Positions 23,348-34,872 of a stretch of 47,182 nt of DNA are shown here, piece after piece. The notes under the pieces are model-generated. The model searched no databases. It was not told the DNA's origin and saw only the letters and a program-made list of their open reading frames with translations. The position numbers and the translations under genes are program-made. How positions within the stretch are numbered: position 1 is the first letter of the stretch; each line of letters starts with the position of its first letter. The DNA is from Glomus cerebriforme (Eukaryota; Glomeromycota; Glomeromycetes; Glomerales; Glomeraceae): NCBI GenBank assembly GCA_003550305.1, contig QKYT01000253.1, positions 105,320 to 152,501 on the forward strand, in the 5' to 3' direction.

Positions 23348-23495
23348 CACGTAGGACCGCAGTCTTTTACGGTCTTCATGATCGGCGCTCGTTAGATGGC
23401 GATCTTTTTTTATAATCGCAGTCTTCAAAGACCAATTAGCAAGACCAGAATATAAGACTGTTGGTCTTTTAGTCCTACTGCGCGGTCTACGTCAC
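23348..23495. mobile_element. Candidate MITE, 148 bp, imperfect terminal inverted repeats
   Basis: The left end CACGTAGGACCGCAGT pairs with the right end ACTGCGCGGTCTACGT apart from a 2-base insertion and a 1-base deletion. Inside, GGACCGCAGTC and AAGACTGTTGGTC elements recur in both orientations, so the whole block can fold. It is much richer in G and C than its surroundings. No target duplication could be made out, and no reading frame is present. Confidence 0.45.
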
Positions 23496-23714
23496 AGGAT
23501 CCTGGATCAACAGATGGGCATATCATATTAATTTATTTGTCATTAATTACCATTTATATCACCAAGAATTCACCAGTTTTAGAATCTTTTAAAATTAAAT
23601 AATCTGATGTGATTATTAATAACATAATAATAAAATTTGGTTGATTGAAATTAAATAATTCAAAAGACATAATATTGGGATTTTTAAACGAAATAATAAT
23701 ATCTTTAATTTATA

Positions 23715-24090
23715 AACATTATTAAAGCAACAGTTGTAATTGATTTTCCAATTAGCTATACTTATTTACAGATTGCTTTATATATTATCACAAAACCTCC
23801 TCTTGTAATATCAAATGATTTCAAATCTCTAATCTTTCCGATATACTTTTTGCATTAAGCTGAGATTCTTGGATTAATGTTTCTTTTCGCTTTCCAATTT
23901 GAAATTTGTTGAAAACATTTAGCGTTGCATCATAATAAGTCTTAGGTTGACTGCATTCTTCGCACAAACCATGACGTTTTTAAATTTTTCATTTATTAAG
24001 TATGTTATCAATTAACCATTCTTGTGCTACACATATTACAGTTAATTCATAATGGCTAAAATTTTTTATTTGCTCAATTACACCATCACT
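23715..24090 (-). pseudogene. Decayed N-terminal half of a Cys-rich TKL kinase
   Basis: Read on the minus strand, successive frames match kinase F: SDGVIEQIKNF, LIDNILNK, HGLCEECSQPKTYY (the CxxC half-knuckle and its QPKT block), IQESQLNAK, then after frame changes ITRGGFVIIYKAI (the Gly-loop region) and VAL near 23730. Several frameshifts and stops lie between these blocks and the second cysteine pair is lost. The remaining kinase domain is absent. It is a relic and not a gene. Confidence 0.75.
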
Positions 24091-24099
24091 GCACCATAA

Positions 24100-24939
24100 T
24101 GTTATAAAATTAGAATACTTGACAGGATGATAAATAATAACTGTTTTTTAAAATTGAAAAGATTGAAGTCAAAATTAAAATACGAATAATTTGAACTGAA
24201 AGTCCAAAGACGAAAAAGAGAACTTCATTCCGGAAAATTTACATCGGGTCCGAATAATCACATGATATATTACAAACCCCAAAAAATGGTAGCGGACAAA
24301 TTTCGCCGAGTTACACGTGATCTGCGCACATGATCCGGATGATCAATCTATTTTTTTTTCATGTTCATTTATGAATAATATACTTGTTTACTATTTTAGT
24401 TTTACAAATAATAAGAGGAGACTATTAAAAATATACTATAATATTATTCCGTATTATGATTCAAATCTTTCCATGTTCTTGGATAGTTTGACGATTTTTT
24501 TTTAGTGATATCATCGTTCATTATTTAAAATATGATCGAATTTTCTTTAACCATAAGTGACCTTTTGGCTTATTACATGATTCCTCTAATAATTCCTTAG
24601 TCTTAAAATGTAATAAAATTAATATTTTATTAATAATAGAATAAAAAATCAAATATATAGAATCCATATAAATATGCTAAATCAGACTCATGTAGCTCAT
24701 CATCACTTTCAACAATATAATTATCTTCATTTTCAACATCTGAATTTCGGATTGATAAAGTACTCAAAGCTCTGTTATCTACTAAAGAACGAAATATATT
24801 CACAAATTCGTCTACATATGTCGAAATTAATGGATAATTTCTATTTCTTTGTACCTGTTGAGAATAAGATTAGATAAGAGATACAAAATAAAATAATTTA
24901 TTTATACCTTTTTAAAAAATATTGTAAATTAAATATTTA
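24100..24939. other. Intergenic, no confident gene
   Basis: 24240-24335 is less AT-rich (CATCGGGTCCGAATAATC, ACACGTGATCTGCGCACATGATCCGGATGATC). On the minus strand a frame without stops runs from about 24871 to 24642, with an acidic segment (SDVENEDNYIVESDDELHES) and a possible splice acceptor CTCAACAG in front. The composition looks more coding-like than noise, but no family was recognised and no start or neighbouring exon could be placed. Confidence 0.35.
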
Positions 24940-25332
24940 CATAAAAAAATCGACTTTGAATATATGTCCTTTACAAGTCTTATTTTGTTGTTGGTGCGAC
25001 ATGTTAAAAATTTCCATGAAAGAAAGGAAAGGGGTATACGGCGTAAAAGGATCTACTAGACTAGAAGTTTGTATAGTTATGTCATTAACACCGAGTGACC
25101 GAGAATAATCATCAGCGAAATTACCAAAAGCGACCAAAAAGTCACGTGCATAAAAAACTGAAGCAGTGCTACCCAAAATCCAACTCAATTGTTGTGCAAT
25201 ATTTATATTTTTAATATTTAACAGATAATAATTAAAATATTTATATCCAAAGTTTAATAGAAAAAAAAAGGGAACAAAAAAAAAAGCTTTTTTTTTTTTT
25301 AAGAAAAAAAAAAATAATTCTGCCCATGCCAA
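24937..25332 (-). CDS. Unidentified ORF; only the C-terminal 80 codons look coding
   Basis: The first 45 residues come from T-rich sequence and are probably intron or noise. From about 25205 downwards the frame reads with balanced composition (AQQLSWILGSTASVFYARD, then FADDYSRSLGVNDITIQTSS and PFTPYTPFLSFMEIF) and stops at 24937. This could be one exon of a broken or partial gene. I do not recognise the family, no partner exons could be placed, and the frame lies only 400 bp upstream of gene D in divergent orientation. Confidence 0.25.
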   Translation of the reverse strand: MAWAELFFFFLKKKKAFFFVPFFFLLNFGYKYFNYYLLNIKNINIAQQLSWILGSTASVFYARDFLVAFGNFADDYSRSLGVNDITIQTSSLVDPFTPYTPFLSFMEIFNMSHQQQNKTCKGHIFKVDFFM

Positions 25333-25529
25333 CTCGAATTAAGTTTAAGGATTTTATCGAAACTAACTACTTATGGTATAATTAAATAATGATAAAGGCT
25401 TTTTTTTTTTACTAACTTATTTCTATCTATTGATCGGTTTTTGTGAACATTATCGAGATATTATTTGAAAAATCTCACGGCAATGCCCGTGTTTTCTTTT
25501 TTCAATTCTGCAGAAAACGGTCTACAACT

Positions 25530-25738
25530 TGCAGATATTAACCCCCGATTGTAAATAACTTATTTAGAAGGATCAGCTTTCATGTTTCGATATGGTTGCA
25601 AATCTTTTATTGTACAATTATAGAATGGGCAGAAAAAAAAAGGAGTTCACGGAATATTTTTTCCGATAAATCGAATTTCGCATAAATTGGATTATAAATT
25701 TATTTTCTTAAAAAAAAAAAAAAATTAATAACGTTAAA
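25530..25738 (+). promoter_or_regulatory. Upstream region of gene D
   Basis: The motif ATATTAACCCC(C)GATTGTAA at about 25533-25553 recurs upstream of gene E at about 41086, and TTCACGGAATAT (25646) also recurs there (about 41078), though in a different order. A 14-base A run precedes the ATG. These are conserved non-coding blocks between paralogues; whether they are promoter elements or just shared ancestry cannot be told. Confidence 0.35.
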
Positions 25739-28700
25739 ATGTCAAACGTTACTGATTCAAATTACATTGACTGGTTAGAAATATCAATTGCTAATGAACA
25801 TATCAATTACTATGAATATTCGGACTTCAAAAATATACAGGATATAGGAAACGGCGCATTTGGAAGTGTCGTTCGTGCTAACTGGAAACAAACTAATACA
25901 ATTTTTGCTTTAAAATCTTTTAATAATCATGATAATCAAAAATCAACTCTTAGAGAAGTTGTTAATGAGGTAATTATTTTTTTTTATAATCATTTATTTT
26001 TTGATACCTTTATTTAATTGTTATATCTTATATTTTCATATTTTCGTAGTTAAAATTACATCGGATTGTTAATTTTCATGAAAATATATTAAGATTTTAT
26101 GGAATCACAAAAAAGATTGAATCTGGTATAATTTATTTATTTATTCATTACTTTTTCTTTTTGACAAATTAAATTCTTACTTTTTTTTTTTGCTACAGAT
26201 ATGATTCATCAAATGAACAATTATACTTTGGTTTTAGAATATGCTGATAGCGGTACATTAAAATCCTATTTAAATGAACGCTTTAATGAACTCGATTGGG
26301 ACGATAAATTTGGTCTAGCATTTCAATTATCAAACGCTATATTATGTTTACATGAATGTGGTATTATTCATCGCGATCTGGTAATACATATTTAACTTAT
26401 ATTTTATTTGATTCATAATTTAAACAAATTCTAAATTAATCTTTTTTTATTATAATGAAGCACGCAACAAACATTCTAGTACATCAAAAAAATATTAAAT
26501 TGGCAGATTTTGGTTTATCAAAAAAAATTACTGAAGCATCACGAACTACATCAGACATACGTGGTGTAATACCTTATGTAGATCCAAAAAGTTTCGATGA
26601 TAAAAATTATAAATTAAATAAAAATTCTGATATATATAGTCTTGGAGTTATTATGTGGCAAATTTCAAGTGGTCATCAACCATTTAAAAATATAGATTAT
26701 GATCTAAATTTAGCAATAGCTATACAAGCAGGAAAAAGGGAAACAATTATCCATGGCACGCCTATTGAGTATAGTGACTTATACACAAGTAAGTTATATT
26801 TATGATTTAATGGAATTTGTTCTTTTTTTTCAAAAAAAAAAAAGAAATGAAATATAATATTTTTTATGTTTTTTTTTAAATAGAATGTTGGAAGCATGAA
26901 CCAAATGAACGACCAAATATACTAGAAGTAGTTTCAATTCTTAAATCAATTACTACGAAAAGAAAAGGTATACCTGGTAATATTAATGAAGAAAATCAAC
27001 AACCTTGCTCAACAAAGTTGCTGGTAAACGGTAAAAATTTAAAATTAGGCAGAGAAACTATGGATTTAAATGATGATTTGATAAAAGATCATATACCAAG
27101 TATGATTGGGTCTAAAAACGGTTTGAGTTTATATACATATGAAAATGTTACATCATCAGAATCTGAAAATTTAACAGATTCATCAACAGGTTCGTCAATA
27201 AATTCCGAAAGCTCATTAGATTCTACACTTAATGATATAAATCATATAATTGTTAATAAATTAATTAAAAGTATAATCAAGAAACATAATCAAGGTATTA
27301 CTCTTGATCAAATTCAACAACTTATTAATCAACAAATATTAAAATTAAATCAAGATACGGATAAACTTGTCAAATGGCTCTTAAAAAATCAAATAGAAGC
27401 ACGATATATTTGGTTTTTAGGATTATTTTATTATTATAATATTAATAAAGAAGAAAATAACAATAAAGCATTTCAATTATTTTCAAAAGCAACAAAAGAT
27501 AACTTTCCATTAGCTCAAGTTTACCTTGCTAAATGCTATAGTGAAGGATGTGGAACAAGACAAGATACAAATTTAGCATTCGAATATTATAAAAAATCTG
27601 TAGAAAATAAAAGTATTATTGGACAGTTTTATTTAGGATACTGTTATGAATATGGAATTGGAATTGAAAAAGATGAAGTAAAAGCAGTTTATTGGTACAA
27701 AAAGGCAACTAATAATGATAATATAACCGCAAAACTTTACCTTGCGAATTGTTACAAATTAGGAAAAGGGGTTGAAAAAGATGTAATTAAAGCATTTAAG
27801 TATTATAGAGCATTAGCCAAGCAGCAAGAAGTTTCTGATGCCCAATATCAACTTGGGAATTGTTATTATTATGGAATTGGAACTAAAATAGATAGAGATC
27901 ATGCTATCTATTGGTATAAAAAAGCAACAAAAAGTGGAAATATTATTGCAAAAGATATTCTCAAAGAGAAAAAGATTAAAATACCGATTACTAAAAGATT
28001 TAATCAACTTAGTTTATATTATATTGGAAAATTATTAATAAGAATAAGATACGAAAAAGCATTTCATTATTTTGAAAAAGCAGCGGAATATGGAAATAAA
28101 GTTGCACAGCATAATTTAGGTTATTGTTATAGAGATGGTATAGGTGTAGTAAAAAACGAAAGAAAAGCCTTTGAATTATTTAAAAAATCAGCCGAACAAG
28201 GTTATACAGATGGTCAATTTCGATATGGTCATTGTTATGATAAAGGAATTGGAACTAATATTGATAAGGTAAAAGCTTTAGAATTATATAAAATTGCTGC
28301 CAAAAAAGGAAGCCTTGAAGCTCAAAATAATCTCGGATATTTATATGAAAAAGGTGAAGGTACTGAAAAGAATTTGAAAAAGGCAATTCGTTGGTATAGG
28401 AAAGCAGCAAATAATGGAAGTAAATTATCACAATATAACTTGGGTGTATGTTATGAAAATGAAATAGGCGTTGAAAAAAACGAACTTAAAGCTTTCGAAT
28501 ATTATAAGAAATCAGCCAAATACAAACGTCCATATGCATTAAATTTATTTTATGAAAATGGAATAAGTGTTGGAAATGATATTATTAAAGCCTTTGAATC
28601 TTACAAAAAATTAGCCAAACAAAAGTATCAAGATGCACAATATAAAGTAGCATATTTTTACGAAAAAGGAATCGGAACAAAGGTTGATAAAAAAGCAGCA

Positions 28701-29999
28701 ATCGAACTATATAGAAAGGTGGCTAAAAAAGGAAATGAAATTGCACAAATTAGACTTGGAGTTTTATATGAAAGAGAAAAAAAATTAAAAGAAGCTATTT
28801 ATTGGTATAATGAAGCATCAGAAAATGAAGTAGCATTAATTAATTTAGGAAGATGTTATCAATATGGAATAGGCGTTGAGAAAAATGATAAAATGGCTTT
28901 TGAATCTTATAGGCAATCAGCCGAAAAAGGGTATATAGATGGAAAGGTTGAACTTGGTAATTGTTATAATAAAGGAATTGGTACTGAAATTAATAAAGAA
29001 AAAGCATTTGAATTATATAAAGAGGCAGCCGAAAAAGGAAACAAGTTTGCACAAAATATTCTCGGATTTTTGTATGAAAAAGGTGAAGGAACTAAGAAAA
29101 ATTTAAACATGGCCTTTGACTGGTATAAAAAAGCGGCAGATAATGGAAATGAAGTAGCACAATATAACTTAGGTATATTTTATGAAAGTGGAACAGGTGG
29201 TGAAAAAAATGAATTTAAAGCTTTTAAATATTATAAGAAATCGGCTGAACAAGGACATCTAAATGCGAAATATAAGGTCGCACAATGTTGTTATAAAGGA
29301 ATTGGTACCGATATTAATAAAGAAAATGCAATTAAATTATATAAAGAGTTGGCCAGAAAAGGAAATAGGTCTGCACAAAATAGTCTTGGATTTTTATATG
29401 AAAATGGTGATGGAGTTGAAATGAATGTAGAAATGGCTTTTTTTTGGTATAAAGAAGCAGCAGATGGGGGAAATGAAATAGCACAACATAATTTAGGTAA
29501 CTGTTATAGATTAGGGATAGGCGTTGAAAAAAATGAAGTCAAAGCTTTTGAATATTATAAGAAATCAGCTGCACAAGGAGATATTGATGGAATATATCAA
29601 CTCGGTAATTGTTATGATAAAGGAATTGGTGCTGAGATTAATAAAGAAAAGGCAATTGAGTTATATAAAAAGGCAGCTGAAAAAGAAAATAAATTTGCAC
29701 AATATAATCTAGGAATTTTATATGAAAACGGTGATGGAATTGAAAAAAATTTAGAAAAAGCTATTTATTGGTATAATAAAGCGGCAGAAAATGGAAATGA
29801 TGTAGCATTATATGATTTGGGCAGATTTCATGAACATGGAATAGGTGTTGAAAAAGATGATGTTAAAGCTTTTAAATTTTATAAACAATCAGCCGAATAT
29901 GGTAATTCAAATGCACAATATGAAGTTGTGTACTATATGGATAAAGGAATTGAATTGCATGGGGGAAAAGATGGTAAAGAATATGAATTTTTAAGTTAG
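25739..29999 (+). CDS. Gene D: TKL kinase fused to about 24 Sel1 repeats
   Basis: Exons: 25739-25969, 26050-26125, 26199-26380, 26461-26788 and 26884-29999, all in phase, 1310 aa. The kinase domain (about 30-310) has every key residue: Gly-loop IGNGAFG (36-42), Lys59, HRDLHATN (160-167) and DFG (179-181). PYVDPK replaces APE, as in the paralogues. [11 protein letters not shown] marks the end of the domain. A Ser/Thr-rich linker ([18 protein letters not shown]) leads into about 24 Sel1 repeats that fill the rest of the protein. It is likely an active cytoplasmic signalling kinase carrying a TPR-like scaffold; partner unknown. The coding sequence from 28544 on is, as far as I can see, base-for-base the same as that of gene E, while the upstream part differs at many positions. 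Gene E is the closest paralogue and C a more distant one. Confidence 0.9.
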
Positions 30000-31256
30000 A
30001 CAAGTTAATTATTTGTATAAAAAAAATGGGTTATTATTTTTAACTATTTTTATTTAAATTCATGTATTAAAATATTTATGTAATAAAATTGATTTTTAAA
30101 TCCTACACAGTGTATATTGTAAATGTTTCATTTTTAAAGATTTATCTTACATACTGTATTATTAGAAGTATCGAATTTGCGATCAGATCATTGCTAACTT
30201 CCAGGACGATTTATGATAGATCCAATTAAGCTTTCACTAAAGAACATAGATGACATCATAATTTATGAGTCTAGTAACACCTTATTTTGCTGCGGTATCG
30301 ATATAGCGGCTATTTCTTATAAAAATATGAATTAATTTCTTGATATAAATATGAATTAAAAAACGGGATCTACAACATAAATAAATATAATTCTTTAAAT
30401 CTGGTTCTTTCTTAACATATTAATAACGCCTAATTAGCTTTAGTTTTAAGTAACTCCTTGAGCGCTTTTAATATTCAAAAATTTGACGTGTAAAAAACTT
30501 TTAATATAATTGTAAATCTGAAATTTTAAAGAACTACTTAAAAACTTCAACGGACCAGATTTTATGCGCTTAAAGTTGATTCATCACCAATTGATCGAGG
30601 ACCTTCATCACTAGATTCAACGGAAGATCTAACTTGATCGGTTCTCATATATCCGAAATGAAGCTTTTAACGTTATTATTGAGTAAATACCTTTTATTTT
30701 CTCATATTTGAAATTTAAAATTTTGTGTATCCAGAATTGAAATGTTAAATATTTTGATAATTTTAAGTTAACCAGTTTGAAATGATCCGGTTAAATAGTT
30801 TACTGTCATTCATAAACTAATAATATACAAAAAATGGTCTGTTATGAAACTCCTATATCAGAAATTATCTATTTAATTAAATGGGAATTAAAAAAAAATC
30901 TTCGTGAAGATGTTTTATAGATTATATCACTTCCAAAGATCGTGTTGACGTGAACGAATTTAATTACGTCCAAAAATAACTGACTACATAACCATTCTAA
31001 AGCAACTTTTCTAATTTCTATTCAAACGCCTTTCATATTTATTTAACCTGAAATAAATAATCAAGAAGCACCAAAATGTTACGTTGACTTAATGAAAAGG
31101 CGTTTGGTTTAAACCACAATAGACCAAATGATTTGAAATAAAAAAAATATGATTGTTATTTATATATATTTTTTATTAAAAAACATAAAAATTGAAAGCA
31201 ATTTAAAGAAGGAAAAGTTAAACCTCCATCAATTAAATTAATTACTCATCCCCAAG
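28544..31256. repeat. Direct duplicate, apparently identical to 44470-47182
   Basis: From the base after a single difference (28543 A, 44469 G) the two stretches run in parallel at a constant offset of 15926 to the last base of the window. All positions compared agree, including coding repeats, stop codon, 3' flank and hairpin. Just before this boundary the two genes differ by roughly one base in fifteen. Confidence 0.88.
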
Positions 31257-31981
31257 CTTTTTATACAACTTGTCACAACATATCACTCAATTATTTAATA
31301 CTCTTTTAAATAATTTAAACGATCTGTTGTTTGATTTTTCGAAGTCATCTTAAAAAAATTGCTATTGTAGTAGGAGATATTATTGTAAATTTTTTTTTTT
31401 TTTTTGTTAAATATTTTATTCATTACTTTTATTTTAAATTTTCTTTTACCTAATTGTTGATATTTTATTTCAATATTGTAAAATTTTTAAATTACAACCT
31501 GACTTTATTTTGAACTGACTATTTATTTTATTTTTCTATCANCACAAGAATTAACCAGAATAAAGGAAGTTTTATAGATACGAAGTTATCTCATTCGTTC
31601 TAACTCGTGAACTTTATATTAAATTAAATATGAAAATTCCCGACAGCAGTCATTTTTTTTCTTTCGGTTAAACAACAGAAATTTTGGTTTAATTAGTTCG
31701 ATTGACAGAGATAATAGCCTCGCATTATGATAATTCTGGCTACTTAATTTACGTAAAAAAGTTTACTATAATAATCAGTTTCATCTTAGAGCTCGTTTTT
31801 TTAATTCTTAACATTATAAAATTAAGAACAAAGTTAGAAATTGAATTGTTCGAATATCGAAAAGGAAGAAAAAAAATGATAATTAACAAAATGAATATAA
31901 CGAATAAAACGAAACAATTTTTTATTTAATTCTTAATATCAAATAACTATATCAAATAACTACATATAAAACTTTAATTAT
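30000..31981. other. Downstream flank of gene D, copied DNA without a gene
   Basis: 30000-31256 is the same as the end of the window. 30250-31981 is the reversed copy of the flank at 8818-10525. Minus-strand 30562-30648 keeps a short open frame (MRTDQVRSSVESSDEGP...) that is five codons longer than its counterpart at 10144. No gene is supported. Confidence 0.6.
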
Positions 31982-32620
31982 TCATTTTGAAATATCATAA
32001 TTCATAAATATTAATTCCAATTTGTTTTAGTAAATCAATTGCTTTAGTATTGTTTCTCAAAGCAGCCATTCTTAACCACTTAATTCTCTTATCTTCATCC
32101 TTTGGAATCTTACATATCACCCGAGTTAAATTGTGCAACATCATTATCACCTTCAGTGACAGCTTTAGTGATATAATCCATAAAAATTTTTAGATTATCA
32201 CCTTCGTCAAAGCACTTAATAAGATAAAAGCATATCGTAATTGAGCATCAGGGATTCCTTCATCTGCAGCTTCTTTGAGTAATGCTTTACCTTCTTCTTT
32301 ACGTCCTTTAATATTATCAAGGTATCCATCCCACAAATAACGACCTTTCCAATATTTTGCTGTTGTATTTCCATTACTTGCATGATAATCAAAACATTTC
32401 CATGCTTCTTTATGCTGTTTCATTTTAAAGGATATTATACCTTCATCTAACGATGGAATTATTGGATCATCTGGAATTTCTAAATCAGCTAAATCTAATA
32501 CTTTATCAGGAACTAAAAAATTGGTAATAAATCATCATCAAACATATATATAATGGAATAATAAAGTTCTTCTAACATGTCCAATGCTTGGGTAGGGTGA
32601 TACTGGAGTAGTTCATAAAT
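30250..32620. repeat. Right copy of the second inverted duplication (partner 8200-10525)
   Basis: Reverse complement follows the 3' end and downstream flank of the gene ending at 8817. The flank is better preserved than the coding part, which carries indels. The direct duplicate at the end of the window contains the outer portion of this same block. Confidence 0.85.
31982..32620 (-). pseudogene. Inverted, broken copy of the Sel1 tail of the gene ending at 8817
   Basis: The block KALDMLEELH is recognisable as CATTGGACATGTTAGAAGAA near 32570, followed by an in-frame stop (32505-32520 region). An intact stretch KEAWKCFDYHASNG to PDAQLRYAF occurs at 32240-32423, then a frameshift at LLSALTK. A deletion of about 17 bases near 32115 follows (GATATGTAAGATTCC, where the intact gene has GATATATATTATAAAGG before it), and then the original C-terminus. 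It lacks the kinase part. Confidence 0.88.
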
Positions 32621-33298
32621 GTCCAAACGCTCCAAAATGTAATTCCTCATTAAGTACCACTGAATCATTAGTAAATTTATTAATGTTTCATAGGCAAATC
32701 AAAAATATTAACTGAATTTTCTTCCAGTCCGGACTTCATCCGCTCATCGGTACCAGCTGTACGAAAAAAAAAAATTTTTTTTTATAAACTTTAAATATTA
32801 CCCTCTTTCCAGCCCCCCCACCACCCACCCGGCGACAACAACCTCAATTTATATCTTCTTCCATTACACAAAAAGAAACATAAACATCGCGCTGTCACCT
32901 AAATACGCGTTATTATTATCTTCCTCATTCTTACATTTTACGTCTGCAAAATATCCATATTCCATATCCATTTAATAGCTAAAAATAAAAATAACATTTT
33001 GATTTGCATGTCTAAATGCCAAAATCGATTTATATTTTATTTTTTATTTTTATTAGTTATCTGTTATGCATACGCCCACACGTGAATCCTTTCGATTTTG
33101 AAAGTTACACTGAATGTTGTACAAAAATTTAACGAAGGAAAAAAAAAATTCTCCGGTATAAATAAAATATTTATTTTTTTCAGTTCACATTTTTAATTTT
33201 TAAATATTTGAATAATTTTATACTTGAAAATTCTAATAAATTAAAAAATCTTGGATTCATTTGTATTACCTAACTTCTCTGACAAATAACTTAATGAT
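32621..33298. other. Intergenic upstream of kinase F
   Basis: A C-rich stretch at 32812-32834 (CCAGCCCCCCCACCACCCACCC) stands out from the AT-rich background. The palindrome AGTCCGGACT is at 32726-32735 and again at 35285-35294 on the other side of kinase F. No gene was recognised; the region should include the promoter of kinase F. Confidence 0.45.
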
Positions 33299-34872
33299 AT
33301 GGAGCAAAAATATCTCAGTGACGATGTAATTGAACAAATAAAAGATTTTGACCTTAATTATTATAATTTAACTGAAGAACAAGAATTGTTAATTGATAAA
33401 CTAATAATCAATGAAGAATTAAAATATCGTTATAAAAAGTTTGGCTTATGTAAAGAATGCAAACAACCTAAAACTACTTATGGTCAGTGTCAACAATTAT
33501 GTAACATTAAACGTACTTTCAAAAATTGGAGCAGTGGAAATCCTGAAGTTGATAAAATTATCCAAGAATCTCAACTTAATGCAAAAAATGGAAATGAAAA
33601 ATTAGAATGGATTGAATATGATAAATTTGAAAATATTGAATATATTACAAAGGGAGGTTTTGGATCAATATATAAAGCATATTGGAAAGATGAAGATGAA
33701 GATGTTGCATTAAAAAGTTTAAATAATTCAAAAAATATAACATTTGAATTTTTAAAAGAGGTAATAATATTTAAATAATTTAATGCATAATTTTAATCAA
33801 TACTTCAAATGGAAACTAATTTTTACTTTATATTAGTGTTAGATAAATTTACACTTGAAAATGAATAATTCAAATTACGTAATTAAAATTTATGGCATTA
33901 CTAAAGATCCTAAAACTGGTAATTTTATAATGGTAATGGAATATGCAGAAAATGGTAATTTAAGACAAAAATTAAATAGAGATTTCAATTCATTGATTTG
34001 GAATCATAAACTTGATATTTTAAGGGGTATTGCACTTGGTCTTAATGATATTCATTTTAAGGGATTAACTCATCAGGATTTTCATAGTGGTAATATATTA
34101 AATACAGTTTACACTTTATATAGTATTACAGATTTAGGATTAAGTAAACCAGCAAATGAAAAAGATGATAAAGTATACGGAGTATTGCCATATGTNGCAC
34201 CAGAAGTTTTAAGAGGAAAACAATATACACAAGAAAGTGATATTTATAGCTTTGGAATTATTATATATGAANTNNTTANTGGATTACCTCCTTATCATGA
34301 TATGGCNCATGAAGAGTTTTTAGCAATAAAAATCTGCAATGGGCTTAGACCAAGTTTTAATATTAAAGTTCCTCAATTAATAGTTGATATATTTAAACAA
34401 TGTGTAGATGCTGATCTATCAGAAAGACCAACTGCAATTTATTTAGGTAAAAAATTTTCACAATGGAGTGATGATATAGATGATGATGATAGTGAAATTT
34501 ATAAACAAATTGAAGAAGCAGAAGAAATAAATAAAAAACAAGCATCATTTACAAAATCAGAGAATACTAAACTTATATATACTACACATCAACAAGCTAT
34601 TTATATAAGTAGACTATTGAATTTTAATAATTTACCCGAACCAAAAAATGCAGATGAGGTTCATACAGGTAATTAATACTATTTATTATTCGATTTTGTT
34701 TCAAAATAATGCAATATTAATTTTTTTGATTTTTTATTTATAGAATCCATAGAAGCTATTGATTTTACGAAACTTAATATTAATCCTCAAGGTACATTAT
34801 AAATGATTTTAAAATTATTGATATTAAAATTTATTATTTATTTTATTTATTTATTTATTTATTTTAGACTAA
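33299..34872 (+). CDS. Kinase F: Cys-rich N-terminal module plus TKL protein kinase
   Basis: Exons: 33299-33760, 33843-34668, 34744-34791 and 34868-34872, in phase, 446 aa. The second acceptor is at 33842, because the nearer AG at 33836 would put a stop at once. Without the last splice the protein would end NPQGTL at 34802. Residues 51-68 form a CKEC...CQQLC knuckle, followed by FKNWSSGN and IIQESQLNAKN, the usual block of this family. The kinase domain spans about 110-375: Gly-loop TKGGFG (118-123), Lys139, HQDFHSGN (231-238, Gln for Arg), DLG (251-253) and APEV. The tail has NLPEPKNA and a final acidic exon. Undetermined bases at 34196, 34272-34279 and 34307 hide a few residues. It is inserted between two inverted fragments of the gene at 5189-8817. 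A decayed relative is at 23715-24090. Confidence 0.87.

Noticed and set aside
31702..31929. 75-codon frame downstream of gene D
   Set aside because: Lies in copied non-coding flank; the counterpart at about 8880-9100 has no matching open frame.
32812..32834. C-rich stretch as a possible G-quadruplex or telomere-like repeat
   Set aside because: Only one long C run with short partners and no regular repeat unit; best called a simple sequence patch.
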